Origin: Zygaena filipendulae
Taxonomy: Eukaryota; Arthropoda; Insecta; Lepidoptera; Zygaenidae
Direction: 5' to 3'
DNA length: 64,000 bases
Assembly: GCA_907165275.2 (NCBI GenBank)
Contig: OU015662.1
Span: 1,433,501 to 1,497,500 of the forward strand
Shown: piece by piece, positions 33,290 to 45,007 of the stretch
Numbering within the stretch: the first letter of the stretch is position 1
Layout: each line of letters starts with the position of its first letter
Made by a program: the position numbers and the translations under genes
The notes under the pieces: generated by a model
The model's input: the letters and a program-made list of their open reading frames with translations, nothing else
Told to the model about the DNA's origin: nothing
Database searches by the model: none

Positions 33290-33440
33290 AATATTCCCGC
33301 TATTAACACGTGCCTTGCGCCGCTGCGCCACTGGGGCGGCGCACGCGCTGGGAAGTGACGTCACGGCGCGCCCGTCCGCCGCGGCATCTCGGCCGAGTGC
33401 TATTTGCACGCCGCTTTCCGGTCCGGGTCACCGGCCAGGC
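33290..33440. promoter_or_regulatory. GC-rich island with CRE-like site
   Basis: Very GC-rich (GCGCCACTGGGGCGGCGCAC, GCGCCCGTCCGCCGCGGC) with AACACGTGCC and TGACGTCA near 33356-33363. No repeat signature. Could be a promoter or enhancer. Confidence 0.35.
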
Positions 33441-33503
33441 TTTGACGCTTTTGAGGTTACGAGCCATGAGTTACTAGGTAAATCCATAGATACCTAGACT
33501 TGA

Positions 33504-33580
33504 CAGCGCCAGTGGTGTAGTGGTTAGCGAATCTGACTGGCACGCCACGTGTCGCGGGTTGAATTACCTATATTTGCCAC
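33504..33580 (+). mobile_element. SINE head fragment (tRNA-like)
   Basis: GGTGTAGTGGTTAGCGAATC is an A-box-type start and GTCGCGGGTTGAATTACC a decayed B box. Body missing; a Helitron abuts. Confidence 0.6.
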
Positions 33581-33591
33581 AATAAAGACAT

Positions 33592-33786
33592 GGCTAGCTA
33601 TTCCTCTCGGTTTTCCCTGACTTTAATTTCGGAGTTCACGCGGAAATTCCTGGATAAAAAGTGCCCTATGTCCTTTTCTATACCCCTGACAATGTACATG
33701 CAAATTTTCATACTGATCGGTTGAGTAATTAAGGCGTGAAAGCGTAAAAAAAACAAATCCACATTCGCATTTATAGTAATAAGGAT
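33592..33786 (-). mobile_element. Non-autonomous Helitron
   Basis: GGCTAGCTATTCCTCTCGG at the left, TACCCCTGACAATGTACATG, GGCGTGAAAGCGTAAAAAAA, TTATAGTAATAAGGAT at the right. Diverged complete copy. Confidence 0.8.
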
Positions 33787-34395
33787 TTTTCACATTAGGT
33801 ACTAGGTGGCACGGCCGACATTACCTATTATTCAGATCATATTCACCTGGATTAGGTATACAAGGGATATAATTAAATTTTATCAGTTTCGTCAATTTCA
33901 AGAACTTTTCGTAGCGAGTTGCGGTTAATTAAGTGAAAGGTTCAAGAGTTGCGATGGCGTTATTGGTGACAATTACTGACAATGATTTAATCACGCACAA
34001 AACTGGAAACTCGTGATTATGAAATAACAATATACATATTTCGGTCGCTTATATACGCGTTCGATTTAATTGAGATAGGTAAGTTTTTCCTTTTGTGTTG
34101 CGCAACTAATTTATTTAACTAATTGTTGCTCCCTGCTTCGCTTGGGTGGTGAATTGCTATTTAAATGTAAATTTCAAATTATTACCGTAACTATTCTGTC
34201 AGTAAATCAATTTCGATGAAATAGAACAAATTATAAATTAGACGTGAAGTTCAAATGCAAAAGTTCTGTTCGATTTCGTTTAGTGGTTCTGTTAAAGATG
34301 CGCGTATAGGTACATATGTACATACATACGTACAGACAGACAATTTTTTTATAATAAAATGGTTAGTCGTTATGGAATCATACTTTTGAGAAAAA
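33787..34395. other. Mostly unique; possible repeat piece
   Basis: 34125-34370 contains CTCCCTGCTTCGCTTGGGTG, CAGACAGACA and a terminal-like AATAAAATGG; it may be another short lepidopteran repeat, but I have no second copy here. Confidence 0.3.
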
Positions 34396-34437
34396 AGCAG
34401 ACTGGGAGATCAGGAGCCTTAGAACTCCCAGTCTGCT
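34396..34437. repeat. Perfect 13-bp hairpin
   Basis: AGCAGACTGGGAG (34396-34408) and CTCCCAGTCTGCT (34425-34437) form a perfect 13-bp stem with a 16-nt loop. Too short a stem for a typical miRNA precursor. Function unknown. Confidence 0.85.
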
Positions 34438-35904
34438 GATGCAATCTTTAATCGTCACTATGCATATAAAATTGAGGAACTTATCACACTACTCTCCCGC
34501 ACCCATTCATCAATTTCAGAAGGCATTTTGTAACTAACTTACGAAAGCTCTACGTGTGATATATCTATGCGTAACAACATAAAACCGTGAACCAGTACTC
34601 GCCTGGCGACACCTGATGCCTTAGTCAACCGGCACCTGTTGCAGACGTGTGCGTAGACATGTTCATCTGTCCGTCTGTCTGTCTGTTGCCAACGCAAGCG
34701 CCGCGCCGCTGCGCTCGCGCCTCACCACCGAATGAATTTTAATACGAGTATGTTTAACATCAGCAAGCTGCGAATAACGGTACTTTCGTATCGGTGCAGA
34801 AGGAATTTGAAATAAAAAAAAGAGTTATAATTTTTGCCGCCTCTTAAAAGCGATTCAACTAATGTAAAAATATCCTTTTATTCCTTTTCGATCATTGATA
34901 TAGCTAACTAAATATCAAAAATACACACAATCAGCAAATCAAAAATCTGCTCCTCAAAAAGAAAGCATAAAATAGTTCTATGTGAAAAATCTGTAGTTCT
35001 TTACGTTTGGCACATTTTTGTTTTTAAAACAGCATTATGTTGATGAAATTGATTTGAAATGACATTCGTATAGAATTGTAAATCTGGGTAAACATCAGAG
35101 AAATCCCAAAGTTCATGCGTATATTATTATTATATTAATACGTAGATCTATTCTATTTTCGAAATAAAAATACTTTGACATATGAAACACAAGACAGGCA
35201 CATTTTTTTTTCTTATCCTAACCTAACAGTATCACTGCATGGAGCCTTAAAAAAACACCTGAGAACTGTACTTTCATCGCATCTTCGCTGCGTGTCGCCA
35301 TATGCGACTAAACCTTCCACTCTCGCGCATCCCACAAAGTCCCACGCCCGCTGAAATCTTTTAAACACCGAGCTTACAACCCAAATAACGGATTTATAAA
35401 TATCATATCCCTCCATTGGAAACAGATAAGCGTTTATCGCAAAATTTCTCTACATGTGACCACCGTATTTGGTATATTGTCGTTTCCATTCATCTGTCTC
35501 ACTCTTGCTCGGTGTTCATGACTAACAGATGTCTCTTTTTAATGACGTCACACTCAACGGTGGTTGAGTATCCAAGTTCAGACACATCGTGTCGGATTTC
35601 GTAACGTAGCTCGTAGTAACGATAAATTTCCCGAAAAGCACCACACAAATGTGAACTTTGCACTAAATATGCAATTCTTTAATCCGTTTAAATATGAAAG
35701 CTGGATTCGATTCCGTTTAGTAGTTTTATAGACAGTATATTCTAGAGTTCAGACACCTTTATTTATTTTAAATATATTCACTTTGCACAATTTTATTTTA
35801 ATAATAACCTGTATACAAGTTTTGTCCTTGAGTTATCAACACCGAGCTGAAATAACAGATAACTGAAAGGACAGTAGTTTCCAGCATAAATACTCGTCAA
35901 TCTA
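34438..35904. other. Long unique stretch
   Basis: No gene recognised. GC-richer part at about 34590-34730. Frames at 35213-35604 on both strands lack motifs. Confidence 0.35.
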
Positions 35905-36178
35905 TCTTAATATATATAAATCACGTGTCACATTGTTTGTCCGCGATGGACTCCAAAACTACTGAACGGATTATGACAAAATTTTGTAACCATTTATAAT
36001 ATGGTCCAACTTAAAAGATAGGATACTTTTTATCCCGGAATTCCCGCGGGTACTCCAGAATTAATGTGGGGAACAGATAATCACCGTAAACTACTATCAG
36101 GGGTACAAAGAACTTTTTCCACGCAATTCCCGCGGGAACTCCGAAATTACCGCGGGTGAAATCGCGGGGGACAGCTAG
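35905..36178 (+). mobile_element. Helitron, CACGTGTCACG-type
   Basis: TCTTAATATATATAAATC, CGATGGACTCC, GGTCCAACTTAAAAGATAGG, ATCGCGGGGGACAGCTAG. Near-complete, with A rather than T after CTAG. Confidence 0.9.
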
Positions 36179-36359
36179 AATAAAATGAACACCTGTTTCA
36201 GCACTTTGGCATGAAATAGGTATTTGTAATGGAAGTTCAAAGTCTTGTATGAATGTGGAAACCGCGAAGGTACCTACAGCTTCTGTATAAAAGATTAATT
36301 AACGGTGTGGGACATCAACTAAAAATAGTATAAACGGTAATTAAAGAACGCAATTAGCA

Positions 36360-36570
36360 TATGACGCCCGGACAGTGGCGTGTCAACCGGTGTAAATTGG
36401 TGTTGTGCGAAATCGCGTGTCGTCGGAAGCGGGTGTCGACTGTCGATACATTATATCGAAGTTTATCGATGTGTCGCAGCGACTTATTGCCGCCGATGGG
36501 CTGATAACGAGCGAATTTGTTAGCGACAGCGCGGGGCCCCCGCGCGGTGCTGCGTGGGACTCCCTGCGCC
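36360..36570. promoter_or_regulatory. GC-richer unique segment
   Basis: Contains GTGTCGTCGGAAGCGGGTGTC, TCGATGTGTCGC and GCGGGGCCCCCGCGCG. Open on both strands for 60-70 codons without a domain. Candidate regulatory segment. Confidence 0.25.
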
Positions 36571-37169
36571 AAACTTTTTTAAACTGTTAAGTGGACGCAG
36601 ATAAGCAATAACATGTTAACCCACAAACTTAAGTTATTGATTCAGAACGATTTTTTGAGAGTTAGAGAACGTTTTTTAATTATGTGTTTACCTTATTACA
36701 TTGCTTAAATATGTGACTAAATATCTAACATAAAAAATTTTTACACAAAATGGCGCTATGCTTTTAAAACACGATTTACTTAAAATTTCTCCAGTGTGGG
36801 TTAACACACTATTGCTTATCTATGTCCAAGTATTCCACGAGTTAATGAAGATGATTTTTTTTTTGTTGGATGAACAACACAGTGATATATTTCGAACGTA
36901 TACCTATTTCCTCGGTCCCTATACAGAGCAGACATCTTAAAAATATCGATCTAAAGCTTAATGCCCGTTTTTGACCGACATCCCATAAGTTAACGGGATC
37001 CCCTAAAAGTTGTAAGGTGACCGATAGAAGATTGTTTTTATTTCACCAACGTTTAATATATTATACAATGAATTTGGGGGTTGGTTTAGGGAAGCTTTAA
37101 AGAAAAGGATCCCATACGTAGGTGGTAGTGGGTATAAGGGATGTTGATGAAAACGGGCATAAGCCGCCG
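36571..37169. other. No recognisable feature
   Basis: AT-rich; no gene. Frame 36758-36940 without motif. Confidence 0.4.
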
Positions 37170-37295
37170 GAATCCTAATAATAAAAGACGTGTGAACGTG
37201 AGTTTGTTTGTTTGTCATGAAAATATGCATACACGTTTTCAGGGGTCACAGAAAAGGACATAGGATACTTTTATCCTGAAATTCCCTTTAAACTT
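37170..37295 (+). mobile_element. Helitron 5' part
   Basis: AATAATAAAAGACGTGTGAAC, GTGAGTTTGTTTGTTTGTC, AGGGGTCACAGAAAAGGACA and TTATCCTGAAATTCCC; the 3' terminus is lost. Confidence 0.65.
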
Positions 37296-37823
37296 ACATA
37301 ATTATATGTAGTTCACTCGATAAGTCGTCTGACTGCATAATTCGCCGGCTATTACAAGCTTTTAACTTATATCCGCACTTTTCGCAAAAAACAATTTTTC
37401 AACCACTCGCTGTTTGGTATCCGATTGAGATGAAGTTCGGTAACAATGCAATATTATAGTAACATCAAGCTAATGTGACAATGAAGCTGAGATGTCGTTT
37501 TAATACTCGATTTAAAAAAAAGCGTTAAGTGGAAAACTAATTTGAAATATATTAAGTAGATAAATAACGTTGATATTTCTTGCGATGAGTCTCGACGGCT
37601 GGACTGACTGGTTGTTTCTTATATAACGGTCGACTCGTAAAACAAATGACCCGCGGTTCGCAATAGCACCGATGCGGCTCAGGACATTAATTAGTCTAGT
37701 TCTTAGAAAGAGTTCTACCGAGCGTCTCCTGGCCTAGAGTATCTACCGTTTAGATTTTTTTTAAGTCTTCATACTTCATATGTAGTACAATATACATAAA
37801 TCATTACTCTATATTTATTTATT
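37296..37823. other. No recognisable feature
   Basis: Mixed composition; no gene or repeat. Confidence 0.4.
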
Positions 37824-37925
37824 ACTAGCTGTGCCCCGCGATTGCACCCGCGTGAGTTTCGGAATCCCCGCAGGAACTCCAAAGTAGCCAATTTACTCCT
37901 TATAACATCAGCTTATAAATATAAA
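37824..37925 (-). mobile_element. Helitron 3' part
   Basis: ACTAGCTGTGCCCCGCGATTG, GTGAGTTTCGGAATCCCCGC. Truncated after ACATCAGCTTATAA; an equivalent copy begins 20 bp later. Confidence 0.8.
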
Positions 37926-37944
37926 TGCTTACTATTTATTTTTT

Positions 37945-38150
37945 ACTAGCTGTGGCCTGGCGGTTTCACCCGCGGGAGTTTCGGAATCCCCGCAAAAACT
38001 CCAAAGTAGCCTAATTTACCCCTTATAACATCAGCTAATTAGAATAGAATAGAATAGAATAGAAAAAAGTTTATTTGATACCATAAAAAATAAATAAAAT
38101 AAATACAAAATTAGTAGTGAAAGCCCCGTCAAAATTAATCCAACGGTATC
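37945..38150 (-). mobile_element. Helitron interrupted by a retroposon tail
   Basis: ACTAGCTGTGGCCTGGCGG to ACATCAGCTAATTAG, interrupted at 38043-38108, resuming with TAGTGAAAGCCCCGTCAAAA. The flanks duplicate AATTAG (38037-38042 and 38109-38114). Confidence 0.75.
38043..38108 (-). mobile_element. Short retroposon tail insertion
   Basis: A 66-bp insert with an (AGAAT)n tail at its left edge (minus-strand tail CTATT repeats), bounded by AATTAG target duplications. It is the 3' tip of a retroposon, heavily 5'-truncated. Confidence 0.65.
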
Positions 38151-38154
38151 GGAG

Positions 38155-38315
38155 ATTCACCTGCGCGAGTTTCGGAATTCCCGCAGGATCTCATTACATC
38201 AGGAACCTTTGTGGACGCAGGCAGAGGTAAGGTTTCATCACAATCGGACCAATGATTTACAAATGCATAATAGAGGACAAACACACAAACATTCACTTTT
38301 ATTTATAAAAAAGAG
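38155..38315 (-). mobile_element. Helitron fragment
   Basis: TTCACCTGCGCGAGTTTCGG, TTCCCGCAGGATCTC, then TCATCACAATCGGACC and an AACAAACATTCACTTTTATTT-type 5' end. Terminal CTAGT side missing. Confidence 0.6.
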
Positions 38316-38317
38316 AA

Positions 38318-38492
38318 ATGCGAATGTGAGTTTGTTACGCTTTCTGGACTTAGTTTATACTCAACCAATCATCATCAAACTTTGCATACACGTTATCATG
38401 GATACAGAAACAGTCATCAAAGATAAGCACTTTTGAACCCAACTCGGGAACTCCGAAGTTAACGCAAGTGAAAGCATGGGGGATCGACTAGT
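38318..38492 (+). mobile_element. Non-autonomous Helitron
   Basis: GCGAATGTGAGTTTGTTACG, ATCATCATCAAACTTTGC, GAACTCCGAAGTTAACGC and a diverged terminus GGGATCGACTAGT. Confidence 0.75.
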
Positions 38493-38740
38493 TACATATA
38501 AGTATGCAAACAAGTTTGATGTAGGTATCATACGGACTCGTAATATCGGATTACAAAATTATGGATGCAAAAACTGAGACTGTAACGCTTCGAGGGTAAT
38601 TTTAAATTTATTCGCTGGCTACAGGTGGAGTCGTGGAGACCATGTCGGTTGGTGTTCATGACACAAACGTGATTTTTGTTCGGGTGAAACATAAATGAGT
38701 GAAGACATTACGCTCGTTTATGGGAATAGAGATGTTACGT

Positions 38741-38996
38741 ACTAGCTGTTCCCCGCGGTTTTATCCGCGTTAATGTCGGAGTTCCCGCAGGAATTCCGCG
38801 ATACAAGGAAACCTAGACTACTCCTTATAACGTTAGTTATCAGCGAGTGAAAGTCCCGTCAAAATCGGTCCGGCCGTTTCAGAGATTAGCCGGAACAAAC
38901 AGACAGACAAAGAGACAGACAGAAAGATTTTAAAAGTTCTTTTATGTTATCGTATATCATTTAGTGAAAAGCTGTTAATTTTAAATTACAACCAGA
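38741..38996 (-). mobile_element. Non-autonomous Helitron, TTAGTGAAAAGCTG-type
   Basis: ACTAGCTGTTCCCCGCGG, GAGTGAAAGTCCCGTC, CGGTCCGGCCGTTTCAGAGA, and right-hand TTTAGTGAAAAGCTGTTAAT shared with 50953-51233, which shows that the subfamily extends past the GACA run. Confidence 0.85.
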
Positions 38997-39094
38997 GGCA
39001 ACGTTAAAGTGACAGAAAGTTTAGCTAGATTGGAACGAGAAGCGGGTGATGTGCCTTAATTGTAATTACCAACTTATTTTTATTTTTTCCTCAG

Positions 39095-39265
39095 GGCCTA
39101 TGCAAACCACGTATTTTAAACGCGCCGTCGTCGCGTCGATGCGCGTTTGTAGCGATGCAGACGCGATACGAACGCGAGTCAGACGCAGCCTGTAGACTTT
39201 TGTAGGATAAAATCGTCTCTAAAACGGGCGCGACGGCGCGTTTAAAAAACGTGGTGTATATAGCT
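39095..39265. mobile_element. MITE I, inverted-repeat element
   Basis: Left arm ACCACGTATTTTAAACGCGC continuing CGTCG; right arm CGACGGCGCGTTTAAAAAAC then GTGGT. GGGCCTATGC precedes the left arm. Very GC-rich centre. Only one copy in the window. Confidence 0.6.
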
Positions 39266-39557
39266 TAAACGCTAAACCTTAAACGCTATAAAGAAAATTT
39301 TTATAGAAGCGACGTATCGCATATGAAAATGTATATGTGCCTACCACTCCCCAAAGCACGCACGTCGAGCCGCCGCGCGGTGACAACCCTCACAACAAAC
39401 TATCGGGACGCACGCCATGGACGCATTATTGATGGCTGCGGGGTGACCATTATATCATCGCTTTGCGGGACATTTGATTAATTCAATTTTACACTCGCAT
39501 AACAATATTTATTGATTTTCAAAACGTCATTGGCTTATTGCATAGAAGATTTTAATA

Positions 39558-39755
39558 TCTTTACATAGTAGGTATAAAATGAAGTCGCTTCTGCTGTCTG
39601 TTAGCGATAAACTCAAAAATTACTGAACGGATTTTCATGCAGTTTTCACCAACAGATAGAGTGATTCATGAGGAAGGTTTATTTTTATTGTTTTTCCTGG
39701 ATATCTCGCGGGAACTTCTAAATTACCGCAGGCGAAACCTCGGGGGACAGCTAGT
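39558..39755 (+). mobile_element. Non-autonomous Helitron
   Basis: TCTTTACATAGTAGGTATAA, GTCTGTTAGCGATAAACTC, TTACTGAACGGATTTTCATG, CGGGGGACAGCTAGT at 39755. Confidence 0.85.
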
Positions 39756-39829
39756 TATTTATACAGACATATTTATTACAACACAACAAACCTACATACT
39801 TCTTACAAGGGCACTACAAAGTATTCTAC

Positions 39830-40021
39830 GCTAGCTGTTCCCTGTGGTTTCACCCGCGTTTTCGGAGTTCCCGCTCCAGAATAAAATTTACCCTATGTCT
39901 TTTTGTGTACCATTGACAACGTGTATGCAAAATTTCATGATGATCGGTTGAGCCGTTAAGGCGTGAAAGCGTAACAGACAGACAGACAGAGTTACTTTCG
40001 TATTTATAATATTAGTAGGGA
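39830..40021 (-). mobile_element. Non-autonomous Helitron
   Basis: GCTAGCTGTTCCCTGTGG, GTGTATGCAAAATTTCATGA, GGCGTGAAAGCGTAACAGAC, TTATAATATTAGTAGGGA. Complete; opposite in strand to its neighbour 75 bp away. Confidence 0.9.
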
Positions 40022-42582
40022 AGTAGGGATTATAGATTTACATCAAATTAAATACATTAAATTATTATTAATTTATTTGTAAGATGTCCAATTTAACACA
40101 CACAAGCCAGGCACACGCAAAATAAACTTTCAAAAGCTTTTTTCCAAGTTATTAACTTTTCAAACAAATGCTACATCGAATAAATCAAACGTTAAAGTAA
40201 AATACATAAGTTTAATAACAATAGTGAGACGCGGTTAAGCCATTAAGAGGTGAGCGCCGTGAGTTGTGAATAACTAGTTAACTTGTGCTAATGGATACAT
40301 CAACTCTTAAGATTTAAGCGCCTTACGGCCGGCCCGTAATCAGATCGGAGCCACTTAACAGCCCGACTGTTATTACAAGCTCGATGGCTCGCGTGATGTA
40401 TTGATTTCGGCATAGTTTCGTTTCAGAGATAGGTAGGTACTATTTTTAAAACTATTCATTTTTAGGTCGCGTTGCTTACGTGGAACGAAACGTGTTTACC
40501 CACAGTTACATTAGACGTTTCTCGATGTTTTTAACTGACCTCAAAAAGAAAGATTACCTATCTGTTGCCCTAAAATAATTTGGTGTGTGAACGGTTTTTT
40601 TTTAACTAGGACCGATTTTTAGAATTCTTTCACTTTGATCCATTATTTTGCATATGATTTAATGAAAATATTGTTTGTTTTACTTTTCCAAATTTTATGA
40701 GGTTTTTTTCTTTTTTTTTTGCAAACTGAATATAATCTTATACATGACATGTAGATTTTAAAAATAAAGTTCAGTCCCATTACGAAAAGCTTTTTTCTCA
40801 ATAATTATTACTAACATCGACAGATTTTAGCGTTTCTATAGCTTTGGAGAAATTTTTAAAATTTATTTTTGCAGGAAATCTAGGACTGGCGACTTTCCTG
40901 GCGCCATTCTCGAAGTAGGTACCTACCCATCGCTATTCGCTACGTGACCTGCTAATATAACACTATGCGATTGACTATGCGGCTTTGTGCGGCCACGGCG
41001 ATGGTTCGATTGTGAGAACGCCACGAATTCCATCGGACGGGATAATCGATAGATGGAATTAATCGATGGTTTATATGTTTTACTATAAAATGTGTTAATG
41101 AATATAGTGAAAACTAGAAAGTACCTAGTTTATTCAGAATCGACTTCTGAATCGATCGCACCATGTTTTAATATAGGTTATATTTTTTAATTTTTATCAG
41201 CCCATGTCTAAATTATTTGTAATACAATATTTGGCGCAAATGCCACCTGCAACCGTAGCAAAAACATCGAATCTGTCATTGACACGTAGGAGCGGGCGTA
41301 GCGCTTGAAATTTCGTAGATAGGTCATCTCCAAACTAATGTTGAATAACTTTTAGACTATTAATTTTATCGACATAATTTATATTTTAATCATATTATTG
41401 TTTATTTTTGTAAATGGGGTGTACCAGGTTTTTGGTCAATTCATTAACACGTTGTATATCTAGTTCCAGCTTTCCGCGGATTTATAGAATCCTTTGTATA
41501 CCTGAATGAAAGTCGTTAATGTAATAACGACACTTTTAAATCGGGGTTTTTAATCGGAGGTTTATACATATGCACGTCGCGCCCCAACCCGAGCCCCTCA
41601 CGTGCTTTCTGTTGTCGATTACTTTTCATTATACGCAACACTGTTGATTAACACATCTCCCTTCTGCCACCACCTCCGACTCCGATTCGGATTCCGACTC
41701 CGAAGCACCAAAATAAGAAAAAAAGACGTACAATAATGTGATTTATGCATATTTAAAGACCGCACTTAGCTTTCGACAACTGAAGAGAGAACCGCCCGAA
41801 CCACGGGGTTAAATTACACACTGGAAATAATCAAGCGTCGTAAATTCGGAACGCGCCCATAACGACAACTTAAATAACGTCATTAAAACAATTCACCTAC
41901 TTGATTATCAAGAATAAAGGCGGCTGCACACTAATGCCAGTATGGCCCAGACACGTGAGCCCGCCGCCGCGGTATCAAGAGGCGAATGTGTCGGCACGAC
42001 GCTCGTAAACAACATTAAGACCCTCGTAAATTGCACAAATGACGTAACTCCTCAACTCCGTTATCTTCAACGTATTGAGATGAAGAAATAAGGGTGCGGC
42101 CTTGAAAACAACGAGCGAAATGCGAGCATAGACAAACGGAGCGGAGTCTATTTGTTTGTTTTTATTTTTATTTATTTTCATATTCAATCGATTTGAAAAT
42201 ATTCGAAAGGAACATTTAAATTAGGTTAGGACTAAGAAGAACCTCCTCTTTTTTTAAAGTCGGTTAAAAATAAATCTCTACTGAACAATAATTAATGGAG
42301 AGTATTATACTGTGGAGAAATATGTAGTTAGAAACTATCACATTCACCAAGTCATTCGAAGATTAATAAATTATTATCAATGACATTCGTATAAAACGCA
42401 CTAACGTCCCGAAACGCTCGTTTTATAGCCTCGCTAACGGTCAATCTATTAGAGCTACCGGTCGCGACCCAAGTGCAGTTCGCAATATAATAATTCCCAA
42501 TTATGTACTTCAAAGTAGCGCGACGGTTCAGTTGTAGTCAAGAGTTGGGCAGTTCGGCGAATTGTGACAATCGTTATTATTA
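40022..42582. other. Long unique stretch
   Basis: No gene recognised over about 2.5 kb. GC-richer parts at 40960-41040, 41570-41620 and 41930-42010. Near 42525 a GGTTCAGTTGTAG initiator-like word (TCAGTT at 42528) lies in a region with CGCGAC words, without a well-placed TATA or DPE. No coding follows. Confidence 0.3.
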
Positions 42583-42835
42583 CAAAATGCGAAAGTGAGT
42601 TTGTTTGTTACGCTTTCACGCCTCAACGGCTCAATCTATCATTATAAAATGTTATATACACGTTATCAGGGGTACAGAGAAGGACATATTATGGTACTCT
42701 TTGCCCCGTAATTCCCGCGGTAACTCTAAAATTAACGCGGGTGAAACTGCATTAAATTTTGCACACTACACGTTGTCAGGGGTACAAAAATGGATGTACC
42801 GTAGGGTGCTTTTATCCCGGAATTGTGGAATATAA
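42583..42835 (+). mobile_element. Two overlapping Helitron fragments
   Basis: GCGAAAGTGAGTTTGTTTG, AGGGGTACAGAGAAGGACAT and ATTAACGCGGGTGAAACTGC form a first copy lacking CTAGT. A second partial, TTGTCAGGGGTACAAAAATG to TATCCCGGAATTG, follows directly. Confidence 0.7.
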
Positions 42836-44127
42836 TATTTTTATCAGATCAGCTCATCAGCCCCACCAAAACACTTATCCGCAAACAAACGTATCGGCGA
42901 AAGATAAAAAAGTACGGAAAATACATTGAGGGGATCATGGTCGTCCAAAACGGTACAATGTTGCAAATTTGCAATTGCAATACGACTTTAATGTGCTATA
43001 AACATTTATATAATTACTACTGACCTTATAATTTTCTTCTTTCGCTTCTCCAGTGGAAGTGGTTTCTATCAATTTTCTTTTTTTCTTTTCATGATTCTTC
43101 TTTTTACCCGTACCCGTATAACTAGCTCTAATAGATTCTTCTAACATCTGTGCGTTGCAGGAAAAAAGAGAAAAACAAGCGGTTAGTAAGTTAAAGCAAC
43201 CATCAAAATGTATCAGCATTGGTATTAAATTGTCGGAAAGCTTCGCTAGGTATAGTTACAGAAAACACTTTAAAGATTATATATATAAAGATAATGCAAT
43301 ATTGTCTGTTTAGTTAGAACGACAGATGCTCGAGCGCTTTTGTGACGTCGCTGAATAGAAAACCGTATTAACATTGGTTTTAAGTACAAAATCCAAAGCA
43401 GATCGGGCAAATAAATCTTTCTTTCTTTCAAATGGGCACTAGATTTGCGTTCCATCTAAACAGACGTCAGTCGGAAAAAGGGTAGGTACCAAATCTTACT
43501 TACGAGTTACGATATGTAAAGGAAAAATCTAGATACAAACGTCGGAAAAATTGTCGAAAAATTGTTGTCATTCAAACATTCGGGCAGAACAAAATTTGAT
43601 ACCCTGTAGACTTAAACATAGACATAGACATGACAACCCTTTACCTAGTAACGTTGTACGCATTGTCATAAGCTTTGTTTTTACTGGGTTATTTATAGCT
43701 ACCAATTTTTGCTTTGGTTACCAATAGAAATCAGGGGTCAAAATATAATTAAATGTTAGGACAAGCGTTGTATTTATTACAAATGAAAATCTTATATCCT
43801 GTTACATTAAATTGCAATCCATCCTTAGTTAATGAATTAATCTTTACAACATTTTTTTAGTAAAACTGTTTTATTTTTATTACATAGGTACCTAATGTTA
43901 AGATTAGTTTTGTTATTATCTATAATACTTTTAACATTTTTTTAAACAAGCAAATAATGTTTACAAACCCCAAACCTGTTTGAACGGAAGTCCTTTGCAT
44001 TAAAGAAAAAACAGTTTAAGGTCATAAAACCTTAGGTTCTTTATTGGGATAAAAAATTGTCGATACAACCCATAAAACAAAACACAACAAGTACAGTTGA
44101 AAAATAACAATAATCAACAGCAATTAA
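42836..44127. other. Mostly unique stretch
   Basis: (TTTC)n at about 43417-43429. No gene. Frames at 42823-43023, 42935-43219 and 43270-43455 lack domains. Confidence 0.35.
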
Positions 44128-44660
44128 TTGAATATTAAACAGATTGAAAATAAAATTAATGACGTACATATATTAACATATACACGGCCACAGCTTTCGT
44201 GGAGTCAATGCTTTCAATCACGAAGCTATGACTTATCTGGGGGCACGGTAGTGCCCCCGCCAAGACGACCCGAGCGAAGCGGGAGCACTACCTATCTTTT
44301 CTCGTCGTTTTTTTGAACCCTTATAACTTGAGTTTGGATTATACCAGATAAACAAATTTTTCGGGATATATTTTCAATAGCGGACTTATCAAACATATAA
44401 AGTTTTAATTGCATAGCTCTTATACTTTTGATTTTATTGATAACTAAAAAACCCTGATTTCGTCACTGACTCACTGAGGATCATCAAAATTCTTAGGGTA
44501 ATTCCTAATGTCCCAGAAAGCTTAAATTTGGCATGTAAGCTATTATTAGTACACAAACAACAAAAAAATTATAAAACTTGCAACTTTTATCCCCCAACCC
44601 CTTAAATTAGGGGATGAAAGTTTGTATGAGAATTCCGCAATTTTGACTCACATAAAGAAA
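44128..44660. repeat. Repeat-like region with GC hairpin
   Basis: A perfect 8-bp stem GGGGGCAC/GTGCCCCC with GGTA loop (44239-44258), then CCCGAGCGAAGCGGG. The downstream GATCATCAAAATTCTTAGGG text is a type I associate with dispersed insect repeats, but no second copy lies here. Confidence 0.4.
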
Positions 44661-44661
44661 T

Positions 44662-44974
44662 GAAATCCCACCAAAAACATTGTCATGTAAAATGATGCCA
44701 AGACGAGTCCATATGATGGGCACTGTCAAAAAGTTATCAGATCTGATGTAGAGCCAAGCTTATAACTCTACACACCCTAACTCTACAAGGCCTAACTTCA
44801 CAAACTCTAAAACTTAGTCAGAATCTGTTGCTTGGCCGTTTCGTTATTACAAGAACCTTTGTATAACAGAAAAATAATTAACAGTGGATAAATTTTTCAC
44901 CTTACACTCATGTGAATGGAGCGAAATGGCTCGTCTTGGCATCATTTTACATGAAAATGTTTTTGGTGGGATTC
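44662..44974. repeat. Foldback element, about 45-bp arms
   Basis: Left arm 44662-44707 (starts GAAATCCCACCAAAAACATT) and right arm 44930-44974 (ends TTTTTGGTGGGATTC) are near-identical inverted repeats around about 220 bp. The spacer carries ACTCTACAC and AACTCTACAAGG words. Confidence 0.75.
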
Positions 44975-45007
44975 ATACTTACTATCATTACATATGGTCA
45001 TCCTTAC

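Noticed and set aside
42520..42560. Initiator-like GGTTCAGTTGTAG as a promoter
   Set aside because: No TATA at the right distance and no DPE match downstream; kept only as a note in the stretch entry.
43600..43610. TACCCTGTAGA resembling the start of miR-10
   Set aside because: The match stops after the seed region (CTTAAAC follows) and no hairpin partner is visible nearby.
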